From positions 1-64,000 of the forward strand of contig NZ_KB893195.1 in the NCBI RefSeq assembly GCF_000374025.1: DNA of 64,000 bases. The letters run 5' to 3'. Numbering within the stretch: position 1 is the first letter of the stretch; every line of letters starts with the position of its first letter. Positions 52,020 to 61,076 of the stretch are shown piece by piece. The notes beneath the pieces were generated by a model. That model had not been told where the DNA came from. It worked only from the letters and a program-made list of their open reading frames with translations, and did not search any database. The DNA comes from Spirosoma panaciterrae DSM 21099 (GTDB lineage Bacteria; Bacteroidota; Bacteroidia; Cytophagales; Spirosomataceae). A program made the translations under genes and the position numbers.

Positions 52020-54554
52020 ATGAATTCACGACTACGCACCTTAATGGCTAGTGCTCTTTTGCTGATGGGATGGTCTATCCAGATCATAGCGCAGCCCAGG
52101 GTCTATACCATCAGCGGTCAGGTGACCGATGCGGCTACGGGCGAAGGCATTCCCTTCGCCAGCATTGCGTTGAAAGGAAAAACAGCAGGTACAACCTCTG
52201 ATGTCAACGGCCGTTATACCCTACGGATCAGTGCGTTAGCAGACTCATTACAGGTGCTTAGTTTGGGGTATCGAACAGCGACCTACCCCGTTCTGATACA
52301 GACCACGCAAGTAATCGACGCCCGTTTAGCGGCTGCGGCTACCAGCTTACAGGAAGTAAAAGTATATGCCAAAGGGGGCGACCCGGCCTATCGGGTAATG
52401 CGTGAAGCCGTACGTCGGAGCGACCAGTACAATCCGGCCCAGTTGCAGGCGTATCAGTACGATAGTTATACTAAAATCGAGGCATATATCAACAACTTCG
52501 CCCAGACGCGAAAGAACAAGAAAGGGCCAGGGCCAATTGGCAAGCTCCTCGGAAAGCTTCCAGCCATCACCGACGAAAATGGTCAGCCAGCCGTGCCCGT
52601 GTTCATCTCCGAAACGCTCTCGAACTTTTACGCCCGCACAAATCCCGAAAAAACGAAAGAATACCTGTTGAAATCGCACGTTACCGGGGTAGGCGTATCG
52701 GATGGTGGGTTGATTGCACAACTCACAGGTGCCTCGTTCCAGCAATACAATTTTTACCGGAACGCGCTCATTGTACTCCGAAAAGACATCCCTTCGCCGA
52801 TTGGGGCTCAGTGGGAAACGATGTATACGTTCCGCCTGAAAGATACGGTTCAGCTCAATAACGCCATTTGTTATGCCATTGAATTTACCCCCAAACGGCT
52901 GAGCGATCTGGCCTTCAACGGCACCATCTGGATCGATACAACCCACTACGCGCTGGCCCAGATCGACGCTCAGGTAGATAAACGCGCGAATATCAACTTT
53001 GTCGATGCACTTCACATTGAACAGGTTTGGGAAACGACCCCTTCAGGCTTACGGTTTCCAATCCAGACCCAGGTGACCATCGACAGCGATGAGCCTACGC
53101 CCCGGTCGCCGGGCGCGTTGGTCCGCTTTTTCACGTCGGCGCAGCATATCATCGAGAACCATCCGAAGGATATTTCATTCTACAATCCGGCTATCGAACT
53201 GGCCGACGATTACAAAGAAGCCGACCCGGCTTTCTGGCAAAGTGTACGGCCAAGCTCGCTCTCACCCAATGAACTACGCGCCATGAACGTAGTCGATTCA
53301 GTGCGCAATGTACCCCTGATGAAAGTAGGTGGTGAGATCATCAAACTGGGCGTAATCGGGTATAAACCTCTTGGCAAATCGAACCTTGAACTGGGCCCAA
53401 TTCTGTACTCCTACGCCAGCAATGATGTGGAGGGGAGCCGAATTCGACTGGGCTTACGAACAACTACCGGATTTAGTAAAAAATGGCTGCTGAGTGGCTA
53501 TGTGGCCTATGGTACCCGCGATGAGCAACTGAAGTACAGTGCCAACATCGAATACATTCTGAGTCGGAAACCCTGGACGGTTATTGGGGTGAAGCGTTCG
53601 TATGATCTGGAGCGACTGGGCGTTTCGGCCGATAATATTGGAAATAACTCGCTCTTTGCCGCTTACTCCCGATTCGGCACCCTCCGACGGCCTTATTTCC
53701 AGGAAGAAAATCTGGTTTATTTCCGACGCGAGATGGGCCGGGGATTCACACAAACGCTGGCCCTGCGCAATCGTAGTTTTGAGCCCTTGTTCCCGTTTGC
53801 CTTTACCCCCCAGCAGCACGACGATGACCAGTCTATCCGAAGTACGTATGAAACGACCGAGCTGATTTCAGAAACCCGCTTCGCCCCCGACGAACTCATT
53901 CTTCAGAATGACAACGTCCGTGTCAGCACCGGAGCCATTCGCAAACCGATTCTGACGCTACGCTACACATTGGGCCTTCGGAATGTACTCGACGGCGATT
54001 TCGCCTACCATCGCCTGGCGCTTACCCTGAAGCACTCCTTCCGAATGGGTGTACTCGGCCGAACCTATTATACGATCGGGACAGGTATTATTCCCTCTAC
54101 AGTACCCTATCCGTTGCTCTACATGCCACTGGGCAATGAGTCGTCGTTCTACGTAGGCAATGCCTATAACCTGATGAACTATTTTGAGTTTGTCTGTGAC
54201 CGCTGGGCTACGATCCAGTTCGAGCACAACTTCAACGGCCTGCTGTTCAATCGTTTGCCTTTACTGCGCCGGCTCAAATGGCGGGAATTAGTGACGGCCA
54301 AAGTGCTGGCCGGGAGCGTTTCGACCCAGAATCTGGCTATGATTCCGGCAACCAACGCTACCGGTCAGGCTGTCGAAGGGTTTAGCTCGCTCACAGGAAC
54401 TCCCTATGTGGAAGTCGGCTATGGCATCGACAACATCTTCAAGGTACTGCGCATCGACGCTGTTCACCGGCTCACCTACCGCGACAACATAGGCCGTACG
54501 GGTATTCCGGTAACGCCTTTCGCCATCAAACTATCGGGCTGGCTGGCGTTTTAA
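52020..54554 (+). CDS. DUF5686 outer-membrane protein with carboxypeptidase-like domain
   Basis: This 844-residue protein has a signal peptide (ALLLMGWSIQIIAQ) and then a carboxypeptidase regulatory-like domain (about 29-110, ISGQVTDAATGEGIPFASIA). The DUF5686 region begins at GGDPAYRVMREAVRRSDQYN and YDSYTKIEAYINN. The C-terminal half (from about 470) is a beta-strand-rich barrel ending in LSGWLAF. The family is common in Bacteroidota and resembles outer-membrane assembly or export barrels. It is a single gene, convergent with pgmB. Its exact role is unknown. Confidence 0.88.
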   Translation: MNSRLRTLMASALLLMGWSIQIIAQPRVYTISGQVTDAATGEGIPFASIALKGKTAGTTSDVNGRYTLRISALADSLQVLSLGYRTATYPVLIQTTQVIDARLAAAATSLQEVKVYAKGGDPAYRVMREAVRRSDQYNPAQLQAYQYDSYTKIEAYINNFAQTRKNKKGPGPIGKLLGKLPAITDENGQPAVPVFISETLSNFYARTNPEKTKEYLLKSHVTGVGVSDGGLIAQLTGASFQQYNFYRNALIVLRKDIPSPIGAQWETMYTFRLKDTVQLNNAICYAIEFTPKRLSDLAFNGTIWIDTTHYALAQIDAQVDKRANINFVDALHIEQVWETTPSGLRFPIQTQVTIDSDEPTPRSPGALVRFFTSAQHIIENHPKDISFYNPAIELADDYKEADPAFWQSVRPSSLSPNELRAMNVVDSVRNVPLMKVGGEIIKLGVIGYKPLGKSNLELGPILYSYASNDVEGSRIRLGLRTTTGFSKKWLLSGYVAYGTRDEQLKYSANIEYILSRKPWTVIGVKRSYDLERLGVSADNIGNNSLFAAYSRFGTLRRPYFQEENLVYFRREMGRGFTQTLALRNRSFEPLFPFAFTPQQHDDDQSIRSTYETTELISETRFAPDELILQNDNVRVSTGAIRKPILTLRYTLGLRNVLDGDFAYHRLALTLKHSFRMGVLGRTYYTIGTGIIPSTVPYPLLYMPLGNESSFYVGNAYNLMNYFEFVCDRWATIQFEHNFNGLLFNRLPLLRRLKWRELVTAKVLAGSVSTQNLAMIPATNATGQAVEGFSSLTGTPYVEVGYGIDNIFKVLRIDAVHRLTYRDNIGRTGIPVTPFAIKLSGWLAF

Positions 54555-54564
54555 GTTGTTCCGG

Positions 54565-55218
54565 TTAGCTCGCTTTCGCCAATACTTCCTCAACCGTTAA
54601 GGCTTCGAGCGAGGGAGCAACCAGATCAGCCTGCGCCAGAATTTCGGGCGATCCTAGCCCGACAACAAACATACCGCCCCGCTTACCTGCTTCTACACCC
54701 GCAACAGCATCTTCAAATACAACACACTCGGTCGGGCTAAAACCCAGTTCGGCAGCCCCTTTGGTAAACACTTCAGGGTCCGGTTTGCCTTTGCTGATTT
54801 TATTCCCGTCGATGACGGCATCGAACGCTTCGCTCATCCCAATCCGGTCCAGAATCGTGCCTGCATTTTTGCTAACCGATCCCAGTGCGGTTTTAAGTCC
54901 GGCTTTACGCACCTGTGCGAAAAAGCTGGCCACACCGGGCAGAATATCTTCGGGTGTCATCCGACTGACCAGTTCCAGATACCAGGCATTTTTCTGAGCC
55001 GCGAGTTCGACCTTTTTCTCATCGGGCAGCGTAAGGCCTCCATGCTCCAGAATCAAATCCAGTGATTCCATTCGGCTCACTCCTTTCAGACGCTCGTTAA
55101 ACGCTTCCGAAATATCGAAGCCAAGTTCATTGGCGAGTCGCTTCCAGGCCTGGTAATGGTAAATAGCGGTATCGACAATAACCCCATCGAGATCGAACAG
55201 AAAGGCTTTGATAGACAT
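54565..55218 (-). CDS. pgmB: Beta-phosphoglucomutase
   Basis: This 217-residue HAD enzyme shows FLFDLDGVIVDTAIYHYQAW with the nucleophile Asp and the general acid Asp two residues on. The Tyr-His following is typical of beta-phosphoglucomutase. LKGVSRMESLDLIL, the motif 2 Ser in LGSVSKNAG, motif 3 SKGKPDPEVF and motif 4 VVFEDAVAGVEAG are all present. It converts beta-glucose 1-phosphate to glucose 6-phosphate, normally after maltose or trehalose phosphorylase. No phosphorylase is in the window, but two alpha-amylases lie 4-6 kb away. Confidence 0.93.
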   Translation of the reverse strand: MSIKAFLFDLDGVIVDTAIYHYQAWKRLANELGFDISEAFNERLKGVSRMESLDLILEHGGLTLPDEKKVELAAQKNAWYLELVSRMTPEDILPGVASFFAQVRKAGLKTALGSVSKNAGTILDRIGMSEAFDAVIDGNKISKGKPDPEVFTKGAAELGFSPTECVVFEDAVAGVEAGKRGGMFVVGLGSPEILAQADLVAPSLEALTVEEVLAKAS

Positions 55219-55240
55219 AGTAATTCAGGTTGACAAACGG

Positions 55241-55248
55241 CAAAAGTA
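55241..55248 (-). promoter_or_regulatory. -7 box for pgmB
   Basis: The minus strand reads TACTTTTG, an exact TAnnTTTG match, 22 bases before the ATG at 55218. The -33 element is not clear. Confidence 0.45.
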
Positions 55249-55323
55249 ACGGATTCGCTGGTAGCATACAGCCCGAACAAAAAAACTTGGCTGAAAAATT
55301 GGAAAAACGATCTGTGTATCATT

Positions 55324-55342
55324 TACTTTGCATTACAAAGTA
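55324..55342 (+). promoter_or_regulatory. Palindromic operator-like site before creD
   Basis: TACTTTG (55324-55330), CATTA, CAAAGTA (55336-55342) is a perfect dyad ending 18 bases before the creD ATG. The first arm overlaps a -7-like sequence (TTACTTTG). A repressor bound here would block the gene; no regulator gene is adjacent. Confidence 0.55.
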
Positions 55343-55360
55343 CTTTTAAAAACTTAAATC

Positions 55361-56740
55361 ATGGAACCATTATCGACTCCGGATCAGCCTGTATCCTTAT
55401 TTGATCGAGTAAACTATTGGATTCGTACCTCAACGATGCTGAAAATAGCCGTGATTGGTGTCCTTATCCTAGTATTGCTAATTCCAACCGAAATGCTCCA
55501 GGGGCTAATTCGCGAACGGGAATCTACCCGCGACGAAGCCATAACCGAGGTTAGTGCCAAGTGGGGTGGTCAGCAGGTGATTGGGGGTCCGGTCTTGTCG
55601 GTTCCCTACGAGGTAATCAGCAAGGACGACAAAGGCGTTGAACAGCGCCAAACCCTTTTCGCCCATTTTCTACCCGACGACTTACAGATTAATGGCAACG
55701 TACAACCCGAACAACGCAACCGGGGCATCTTTGTGGTCATGCTGTACAATACCCGGCTGACCATCCGGGGTAGTTTTCATAAACCATCTGTTGCATCGCT
55801 GGGTATTCCGCCCGAGGCCATGCAATGGGATAAGGCGTTTTTATCCTTGGGTATCAGCGACATGAAAGGCATTCGGGATGCCATTACCTTCCGGATCAAT
55901 AAGGCCCCACTTTCGGCCGAGCCGGGTATTCCCAGCAACGACCTGATGCCATCGGGTGTCAGTGCATCTATCCCGCTCCGGCCCGATACCACAAACCTTC
56001 AGTTTGAAACAGCTATCAATCTGAATGGCAGTACGCAATTGAGCTTTTTACCATTTGGCAAAGAAACGCATGTGACTCTGCAATCCCCCTGGTCAACGCC
56101 AAGCTTTACGGGGTCGTTTCTGCCCGATCAGCGACGTATAAGCGAAAAGGGATTTCAGGCTTCATGGAAAGTCCTGCAATTCAACCGAAATTTCCCACAG
56201 CAGGGCGTTGGTAATTTCCTGGCGAAATCAATTTCGGGCTATGACGAATTACCCTCCTTTGGGGTTAAGTTGCTGCTCCCTGTCGATGAATACCAGAAAA
56301 CGATGCGGTCGGCCAAATACGGTATTCTGTTCGTGATTCTGACGTTTGTATCGTTCTTCTTCGTTGAAATTCTCGACCGCCGACGCATTCACCCGATTCA
56401 ATACCTACTGGTCGGATTTGCGATCTGCCTGTTTTATCTGCTGCTACTCTCCATTTCAGAGCACCTGTCGTTCGATGGCGCTTACCTGATCGGCAGTGGG
56501 CTTATCCTGGCGCTGATCACGTTTTATGTCCGCTATGTATTCCAGAATCTGCGACTTACGGCCCTGTTTAGCGTGATTCTTGCCCTACTCTACGGGTTCT
56601 TCTACTCACTGCTTCAGTTGGAAGATTACTCACTCTTGCTAGGCAGCTTTGGCTTGTTACTCATTCTAGGGGTCATTATGTACCTAACCCGACATGTGAA
56701 CTGGTACAAAGCGTATGAGGCCGAAGGAGTGACAGCCTAG
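55361..56740 (+). CDS. creD: CreD-family inner membrane protein
   Basis: The length of 459 residues is normal for CreD. One span is near the N-terminus (LKIAVIGVLILVLLIP), followed by ILVLLIPTEMLQGLIRERES and WGGQQVIGGPVLSVPY, which are family hallmarks. A large periplasmic beta-rich region (to about 310) precedes five C-terminal spans (RSAKYGILFVILTFVSFFFV, PIQYLLVGFAICLFYLLLL and others). CreD is linked to envelope stress and colicin tolerance in enterobacteria; its role in Bacteroidota is unknown. It ends at a terminator shared with the next gene. Confidence 0.93.
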   Translation: MEPLSTPDQPVSLFDRVNYWIRTSTMLKIAVIGVLILVLLIPTEMLQGLIRERESTRDEAITEVSAKWGGQQVIGGPVLSVPYEVISKDDKGVEQRQTLFAHFLPDDLQINGNVQPEQRNRGIFVVMLYNTRLTIRGSFHKPSVASLGIPPEAMQWDKAFLSLGISDMKGIRDAITFRINKAPLSAEPGIPSNDLMPSGVSASIPLRPDTTNLQFETAINLNGSTQLSFLPFGKETHVTLQSPWSTPSFTGSFLPDQRRISEKGFQASWKVLQFNRNFPQQGVGNFLAKSISGYDELPSFGVKLLLPVDEYQKTMRSAKYGILFVILTFVSFFFVEILDRRRIHPIQYLLVGFAICLFYLLLLSISEHLSFDGAYLIGSGLILALITFYVRYVFQNLRLTALFSVILALLYGFFYSLLQLEDYSLLLGSFGLLLILGVIMYLTRHVNWYKAYEAEGVTA

Positions 56741-56752
56741 TTTGCCGATTCA

Positions 56753-56791
56753 TTCAACTTCCCGACTGGTTTGCGCTTTCGGGAAGTTGAA
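56753..56791. terminator. Bidirectional hairpin between convergent genes
   Basis: TTCAACTTCCCG (56753-56764) and CGGGAAGTTGAA (56780-56791) pair perfectly. It lies between the stops of creD (56740) and the minus-strand lipoprotein gene (56806). Confidence 0.7.
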
Positions 56792-56805
56792 CAGTCCGTT
56801 TTCGT

Positions 56806-57216
56806 TTACTCTTTCATGCCCATAAATTCAAGCCCATCGGCTTCGCCCAACCGATGCCGCACCATCAGTACCCACCCTTTTCGGGCGCCCCGTAGGGTAC
56901 TAATTTCATCAATGGCATACTGCCCAATCGATTGCCCATCAACCGACAGATCATAGGCCGTTGAACTACTCTTTGTGGCTTTCACCCCAGCGAGCTGATA
57001 GGTTCCCACACCAAAACGATCGTAGGTGAAGCGGTAGCTGGACGAACCCGTCTGCTCGATCAACAACCGTTGGGAGGTAGGCATTGCACAGCGGACTGGG
57101 TCAATTTCAACTCGAAACTGGCCCGGCAACGTGCCATCATCCGTTGGGCTGACGCCGTCTTTCTGGCAACCAGCGATGCAGAGAATTACGGATAAAAGGA
57201 GGAAAAATGGTTTCAT
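56806..57216 (-). CDS. Small lipoprotein of unknown function
   Basis: The protein is 136 residues from the ATG at 57216, where MKPFFLLLSVILCIAGC gives a clear lipoprotein signal with Cys 17. The upstream 25 codons lack it and are excluded. The mature part is beta-rich (LLIEQTGSSSYRFTYDRFGV, AYDLSVDGQSIGQYAIDEIS), consistent with a small surface or periplasmic domain. No family is recognised. It is followed by the hairpin shared with creD. Confidence 0.75.
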   Translation of the reverse strand: MKPFFLLLSVILCIAGCQKDGVSPTDDGTLPGQFRVEIDPVRCAMPTSQRLLIEQTGSSSYRFTYDRFGVGTYQLAGVKATKSSSTAYDLSVDGQSIGQYAIDEISTLRGARKGWVLMVRHRLGEADGLEFMGMKE

Positions 57217-57331
57217 GCGATTGGCGGTTTTCAATAGGATTCCAAACGGATTCAAACCGTTGGAATTACTTTTCGACAGAATGAACCGCATTGCGTATCA
57301 ACCCTAAAGTGCTGTTCACTCCGTCGAAAAG

Positions 57332-58915
57332 CTAAACCGGCAGATACACTGTAAACGTGGTTCCTTCGCCGATCCGGCTCTGAACCTGCACAGCCCCATC
57401 ATGCTGTTCAACCACTTTTTTGACAATGGCCAGTCCAATGCCAGTGCCTGTAAACTCATGCCGGGCATGAAGCCGCTGAAAAACCTGAAAAATCTGCTCG
57501 GCATATTTCGAATCGAATCCGATCCCATTATCCGTAATCGCAATAGCCCAATAGGCTCGTTTGGTGGATAAAACAGGCTGGATGGCTACTGGCACTGCCG
57601 AACCGGGAATTTGCTGGGCTGAAATATGCACAATTGGAGCGATGGGCAAGCCGTTCCCATCTTTTTGGCAAAATTTAAGCGCATTGGAAAGCAAATTCTG
57701 AAAAAGCTGGCGGAGTTGTAATCGGTCGCCCGTTATGTCGGGTAAGTCCTCATGGGCTCCCAACCGAATCGTTGCATTGGTTTGTTCAATTGGGTACCAG
57801 AGGTCTTCTATAATGTCTTCAATAAGTTTTGCCAGTGAGAACGACCGAAAAGTTTCGCGGTGGGTCGCAATTCGGGAATAGTCCAGCAAATCCCGGATCA
57901 GTAACGACATTCGTTCGGCCGCAGCCTGCATACGTTCGACAATTTCAATGCCTTCCTGATCCAACTGGCTGGCATACTGGCTCCGAAGGATATCGCCAAA
58001 CGACTGAATTTTTCGTAACGGTTCCTGTAAATCATGACTGGCGATGTACGCGAACGATTGCAGGTTTTCGTTTGACCGCTTCAGTTCCAGATTCGTCGCT
58101 TCCACCTGGAGCCGGTAGCGTTGGTTCTCCGTAATATCGACATTCGAAATCACGACTCCATCGCCCGACCGGGTCGTCAGGCGCAACCACCATTGATCGC
58201 CAATACTAAATTCGCTCAGATCAGGTTCACCCGTTTCAACCACGCGCACGTACTTTGCAAAGTCAATTTGCTGCTGTTCAGGCGAAGCCACCTCAAAAAA
58301 CCGTTTCGTCAGGATGGGTTCGGCCAGATCGCCCCACATCCGAATCGCCTGTTGATTGGCCAGGATTGTATGAAAGTCAATGATGGTCCCGGTTTCGTCA
58401 CGAATGGCTTCGTGCAGCGAAATGGCCGCCTGCGTATGATCGAGTACGGCCTGTAACAGATCCGCCTGCTGTTTTATTTTCTGTTCAGCCTGCTTGCTGT
58501 CGGTTATGTTGATGAACGTGACCACTACCTGTTCGGGCGCTGCGCGTACCGCCGACACCTCAAACCAGCCCTGTAAGCCATATACGTCGGTATAATGCTC
58601 GACAATTTGCTCGGCCTCTCCGGTTTCGACCACCCGTTCATACAACGAAAACATCCCCGACTCAACGTTGCCCGGAAACGTCTCCAACAATCGCGTACCT
58701 ACGATTCGGTCGGGCGCCATCGTCAAAATACGCTCCACGGCACGATTGGCTGTCAGCATCAGAAAATCGACCACTTTTCCCTCCCGATTGCGAATAGCCT
58801 GCATCGAAATGATCCCATTCAGCGAAGCGTCGTAGGCCGCCAGCGCCAACTGTACAGCCTCTGACGACTGTAGGCGCTCGGCTGCTAAACCATCCGATCC
58901 ATTTGACGAGTTCAT
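57332..58915 (-). CDS. PAS-domain sensor histidine kinase
   Basis: The protein is 527 residues from the ATG at 58915. Two PAS-like domains (about 15-135 and 155-270) precede a coil and the HisKA box FAYIASHDLQEPLRKIQSFG with the phospho-His. HATPase_c follows: LFQNLLSNALKFCQ (N box), ITDNGIGFDSKYAEQIFQVF (G1, F) and GTGIGLAIVKKVVEQH (G2). No membrane span is present, so it senses a cytoplasmic signal. There is no regulator beside it; this orphan layout, related to phytochrome-type kinases, is common in Spirosoma-like genomes. The ligand is unknown. Confidence 0.92.
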   Translation of the reverse strand: MNSSNGSDGLAAERLQSSEAVQLALAAYDASLNGIISMQAIRNREGKVVDFLMLTANRAVERILTMAPDRIVGTRLLETFPGNVESGMFSLYERVVETGEAEQIVEHYTDVYGLQGWFEVSAVRAAPEQVVVTFINITDSKQAEQKIKQQADLLQAVLDHTQAAISLHEAIRDETGTIIDFHTILANQQAIRMWGDLAEPILTKRFFEVASPEQQQIDFAKYVRVVETGEPDLSEFSIGDQWWLRLTTRSGDGVVISNVDITENQRYRLQVEATNLELKRSNENLQSFAYIASHDLQEPLRKIQSFGDILRSQYASQLDQEGIEIVERMQAAAERMSLLIRDLLDYSRIATHRETFRSFSLAKLIEDIIEDLWYPIEQTNATIRLGAHEDLPDITGDRLQLRQLFQNLLSNALKFCQKDGNGLPIAPIVHISAQQIPGSAVPVAIQPVLSTKRAYWAIAITDNGIGFDSKYAEQIFQVFQRLHARHEFTGTGIGLAIVKKVVEQHDGAVQVQSRIGEGTTFTVYLPV

Positions 58916-59004
58916 AGCGAAAATCCACGTTTCAAGTTGCACAACTCCCTGTACGGTAGAAAGTTTGGGCAATTCAGTGTATAATCAGCCGATCAGGAAA
59001 CTGA

Positions 59005-60888
59005 TTACTTCATCAACTCCAGTACCAGTGCCGACTTGGCGGGTAGTTTCAGCAGTTTCAGATCCGTTACGGGTTGGTCGGTCAGTACATTTCGGGCCTT
59101 TGTGAAGCCGCTCATGCGCTCGGCAAACCGGGCCGTATCGAGCGTAATTTCTTTTTCGTTGGTATTGGTAGCTACCATTACGGTCTTGCTGCCATCGTAA
59201 CGAAAATACACGTATGTGCCATCCTGCGGTAAAAACTGCATGAGTTTTCCGGTATGCATTACCGGGTTATCGCGTCGGTACGTAGCCAGTTTGCGCACAA
59301 ACTGAAAGGCTTCGTTTTCACGATCCGTTCGACCAGCGGCTTCAAATTTGTTTTGTTTATCGCCCGGAAACCCACCCGGAAAATCACGGCGTACTTCGGC
59401 ATCCGACGGATCTTTGAAATTCTTCATCAAAATCTCGGTTCCGTAATACATCGACGGAATGCCGCGTGTTGTCAACAGCCAGGTCAGGCCAATTTTATAC
59501 TTGTCGAAATCTTCGCCAATAACCGACAGATAGCGGTCGGTATCGTGGTTGTCCAGAAAGGTGACCAGCTTATTCGGATCAGCATAAACGGCGTCCTGTG
59601 CCAGCGCCTGATAAAACCGATTGACGCCATCGTCCCAGCTAAATTTCTGTTTCAGAGCATCGAGCATGGATGCATAGAGCACAAAGTCGAGTCCACCCGG
59701 CTGATTCGATTTAAACGGAAAGTCGATTTTGTTGCGTGTGTAATAGGCCTGATCGACTACGTTGTTCACCCACGATTCGCCAAATATGTGAATCTTCGGA
59801 TACTGATCCATCAGCGCCTGGTTGCAGCGATTCATGAAGGGTTGATCGTTGTACATATACGTATCGACCCGCCACGCATCGACGCCAAAATTTTCGACCG
59901 TCCAGATAGCGTGCTGAATCAGGAAATTAGCCACGAACGGATTGCTTTGATTCAGATCGGGCAGGAAGGGGACAAACCAGCCGTCGAGCGTAACCTTGCG
60001 GTCGCGTTCGGCCCCATGTGGATCGGTGATGGGCTGGTATTTGTAGGAGGTATTGGTGTAGGTAGGCCATTGGTGTAACCAGTCTTTGCTGGGCATATCT
60101 TTCAAAAGCCAGTGATTGATGCCGCAGTGATTATAGACCGCATCCTGCACCACCTTCAGACCCATAGCGTGGGCTTTTTTGACAAATGACTTGTACGCTT
60201 CGTTGCCACCCAGCCGTTTATCGACGTTGTAATGGTCGGTAAAGCCGTATCCGTGATAAGCTGACCGCATCGCTCCGCCTTCGTTGGTCAGGGGTTGGTT
60301 GTTTTCCAGAACGGGCGTAAACCACAAGGCCGTAACGCCCAGGTCTTTCAGGTAATCGAGTCGCTGAGCAGCCCCCGCCAGATCACCACCGTGCCGATAG
60401 AATGGGTTGGAACGGTCGGCATTGGGATCGGCCATATCGGCAAACTTATCGTTGCTCTCGTCACCATTGGCAAAGCGGTCGGGCATGGCCAGATAAATAA
60501 AATCGGCTGCCGAAACGCCCTGACCTTTGGGGCTGCTATCCCGCGCTTTCAGCTCAAACGGCTGGGTAAGGGTCTGACTGCCACGTTTACCAACCAGTTT
60601 AAGAACGCCCGGTTTAGCGGTGGGTGCAATAGTCAAATCAAGAAAGGCGTAGTTCGGATTTTCGACCGTATGGGTTTTGACCAGTTTTACACCCGGGTAG
60701 TTCAGCGAGTAGGCCAGCGTTCCGGCATTGGGGCCGTAAATCAACAGTTGCAGGGACGGATTTTTCATCCCCACCCACCAATTGGTTGGATTGACGCGCT
60801 GGATAGTCGCACTCTGGGCCCGAGCCGTTTGGTATACGGTTAGCAGGATCAGCAAGCTGGTAAACGTGAATCGTTTCATAGAGATCAT
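59005..60888 (-). CDS. Secreted GH13 alpha-amylase/cyclomaltodextrinase-like enzyme
   Basis: This 627-residue protein has a signal peptide best read from the Met at 60879 (MKRFTFTSLLILLTVYQTARA). A cyclomaltodextrinase N-terminal Ig-like domain (about 25-120) precedes the catalytic barrel. Conserved GH13 regions are KVVQDAVYNHCG, WRVDTYMYND (nucleophile), IHIFGESWVN (acid) and VTFLDNHDTDR, and a C-terminal beta domain ends the protein. This matches the Bacteroidota SusA-like neopullulanase group. It is divergent from a second amylase, with inverted repeat E between. It should cut alpha-glucans outside the cytoplasm. Confidence 0.93.
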   Translation of the reverse strand: MISMKRFTFTSLLILLTVYQTARAQSATIQRVNPTNWWVGMKNPSLQLLIYGPNAGTLAYSLNYPGVKLVKTHTVENPNYAFLDLTIAPTAKPGVLKLVGKRGSQTLTQPFELKARDSSPKGQGVSAADFIYLAMPDRFANGDESNDKFADMADPNADRSNPFYRHGGDLAGAAQRLDYLKDLGVTALWFTPVLENNQPLTNEGGAMRSAYHGYGFTDHYNVDKRLGGNEAYKSFVKKAHAMGLKVVQDAVYNHCGINHWLLKDMPSKDWLHQWPTYTNTSYKYQPITDPHGAERDRKVTLDGWFVPFLPDLNQSNPFVANFLIQHAIWTVENFGVDAWRVDTYMYNDQPFMNRCNQALMDQYPKIHIFGESWVNNVVDQAYYTRNKIDFPFKSNQPGGLDFVLYASMLDALKQKFSWDDGVNRFYQALAQDAVYADPNKLVTFLDNHDTDRYLSVIGEDFDKYKIGLTWLLTTRGIPSMYYGTEILMKNFKDPSDAEVRRDFPGGFPGDKQNKFEAAGRTDRENEAFQFVRKLATYRRDNPVMHTGKLMQFLPQDGTYVYFRYDGSKTVMVATNTNEKEITLDTARFAERMSGFTKARNVLTDQPVTDLKLLKLPAKSALVLELMK

Positions 60889-60972
60889 AGGTAGCCATGA
60901 GAATAATGCAACAAGAACGCAAAATTAGCCCAATATTTTAGCCGAAAAAGACCCTAGTTTTGTGTTGAAAAA

Positions 60973-61073
60973 TTAAAGAGCGAAAGGGTGAAAGAGTGAA
61001 AGAGCGAACGCCATCCGCAGATTCGCTCCGCTTCGCTACCACTCTTTCACTCTTTCACCCTTTCGCTCTTTAA
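60973..61073. repeat. Long perfect inverted repeat E between divergent amylase genes
   Basis: Arms of 32 bases (60973-61004 and 61042-61073) pair perfectly. The first arm is made of AAAGAGCGAAAGGGTGAAAG-type words with a 37-base loop. It fills more than half of the 188-base gap between the divergent amylase starts and ends three bases before the plus-strand ATG at 61077. The position rules out a simple terminator for either neighbour. Confidence 0.88.
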
Positions 61074-61076
61074 AAT

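Noticed and set aside
59254..60078. Plus-strand frame of 274 codons
   Set aside because: It is antisense to the secreted alpha-amylase with all four GH13 regions.
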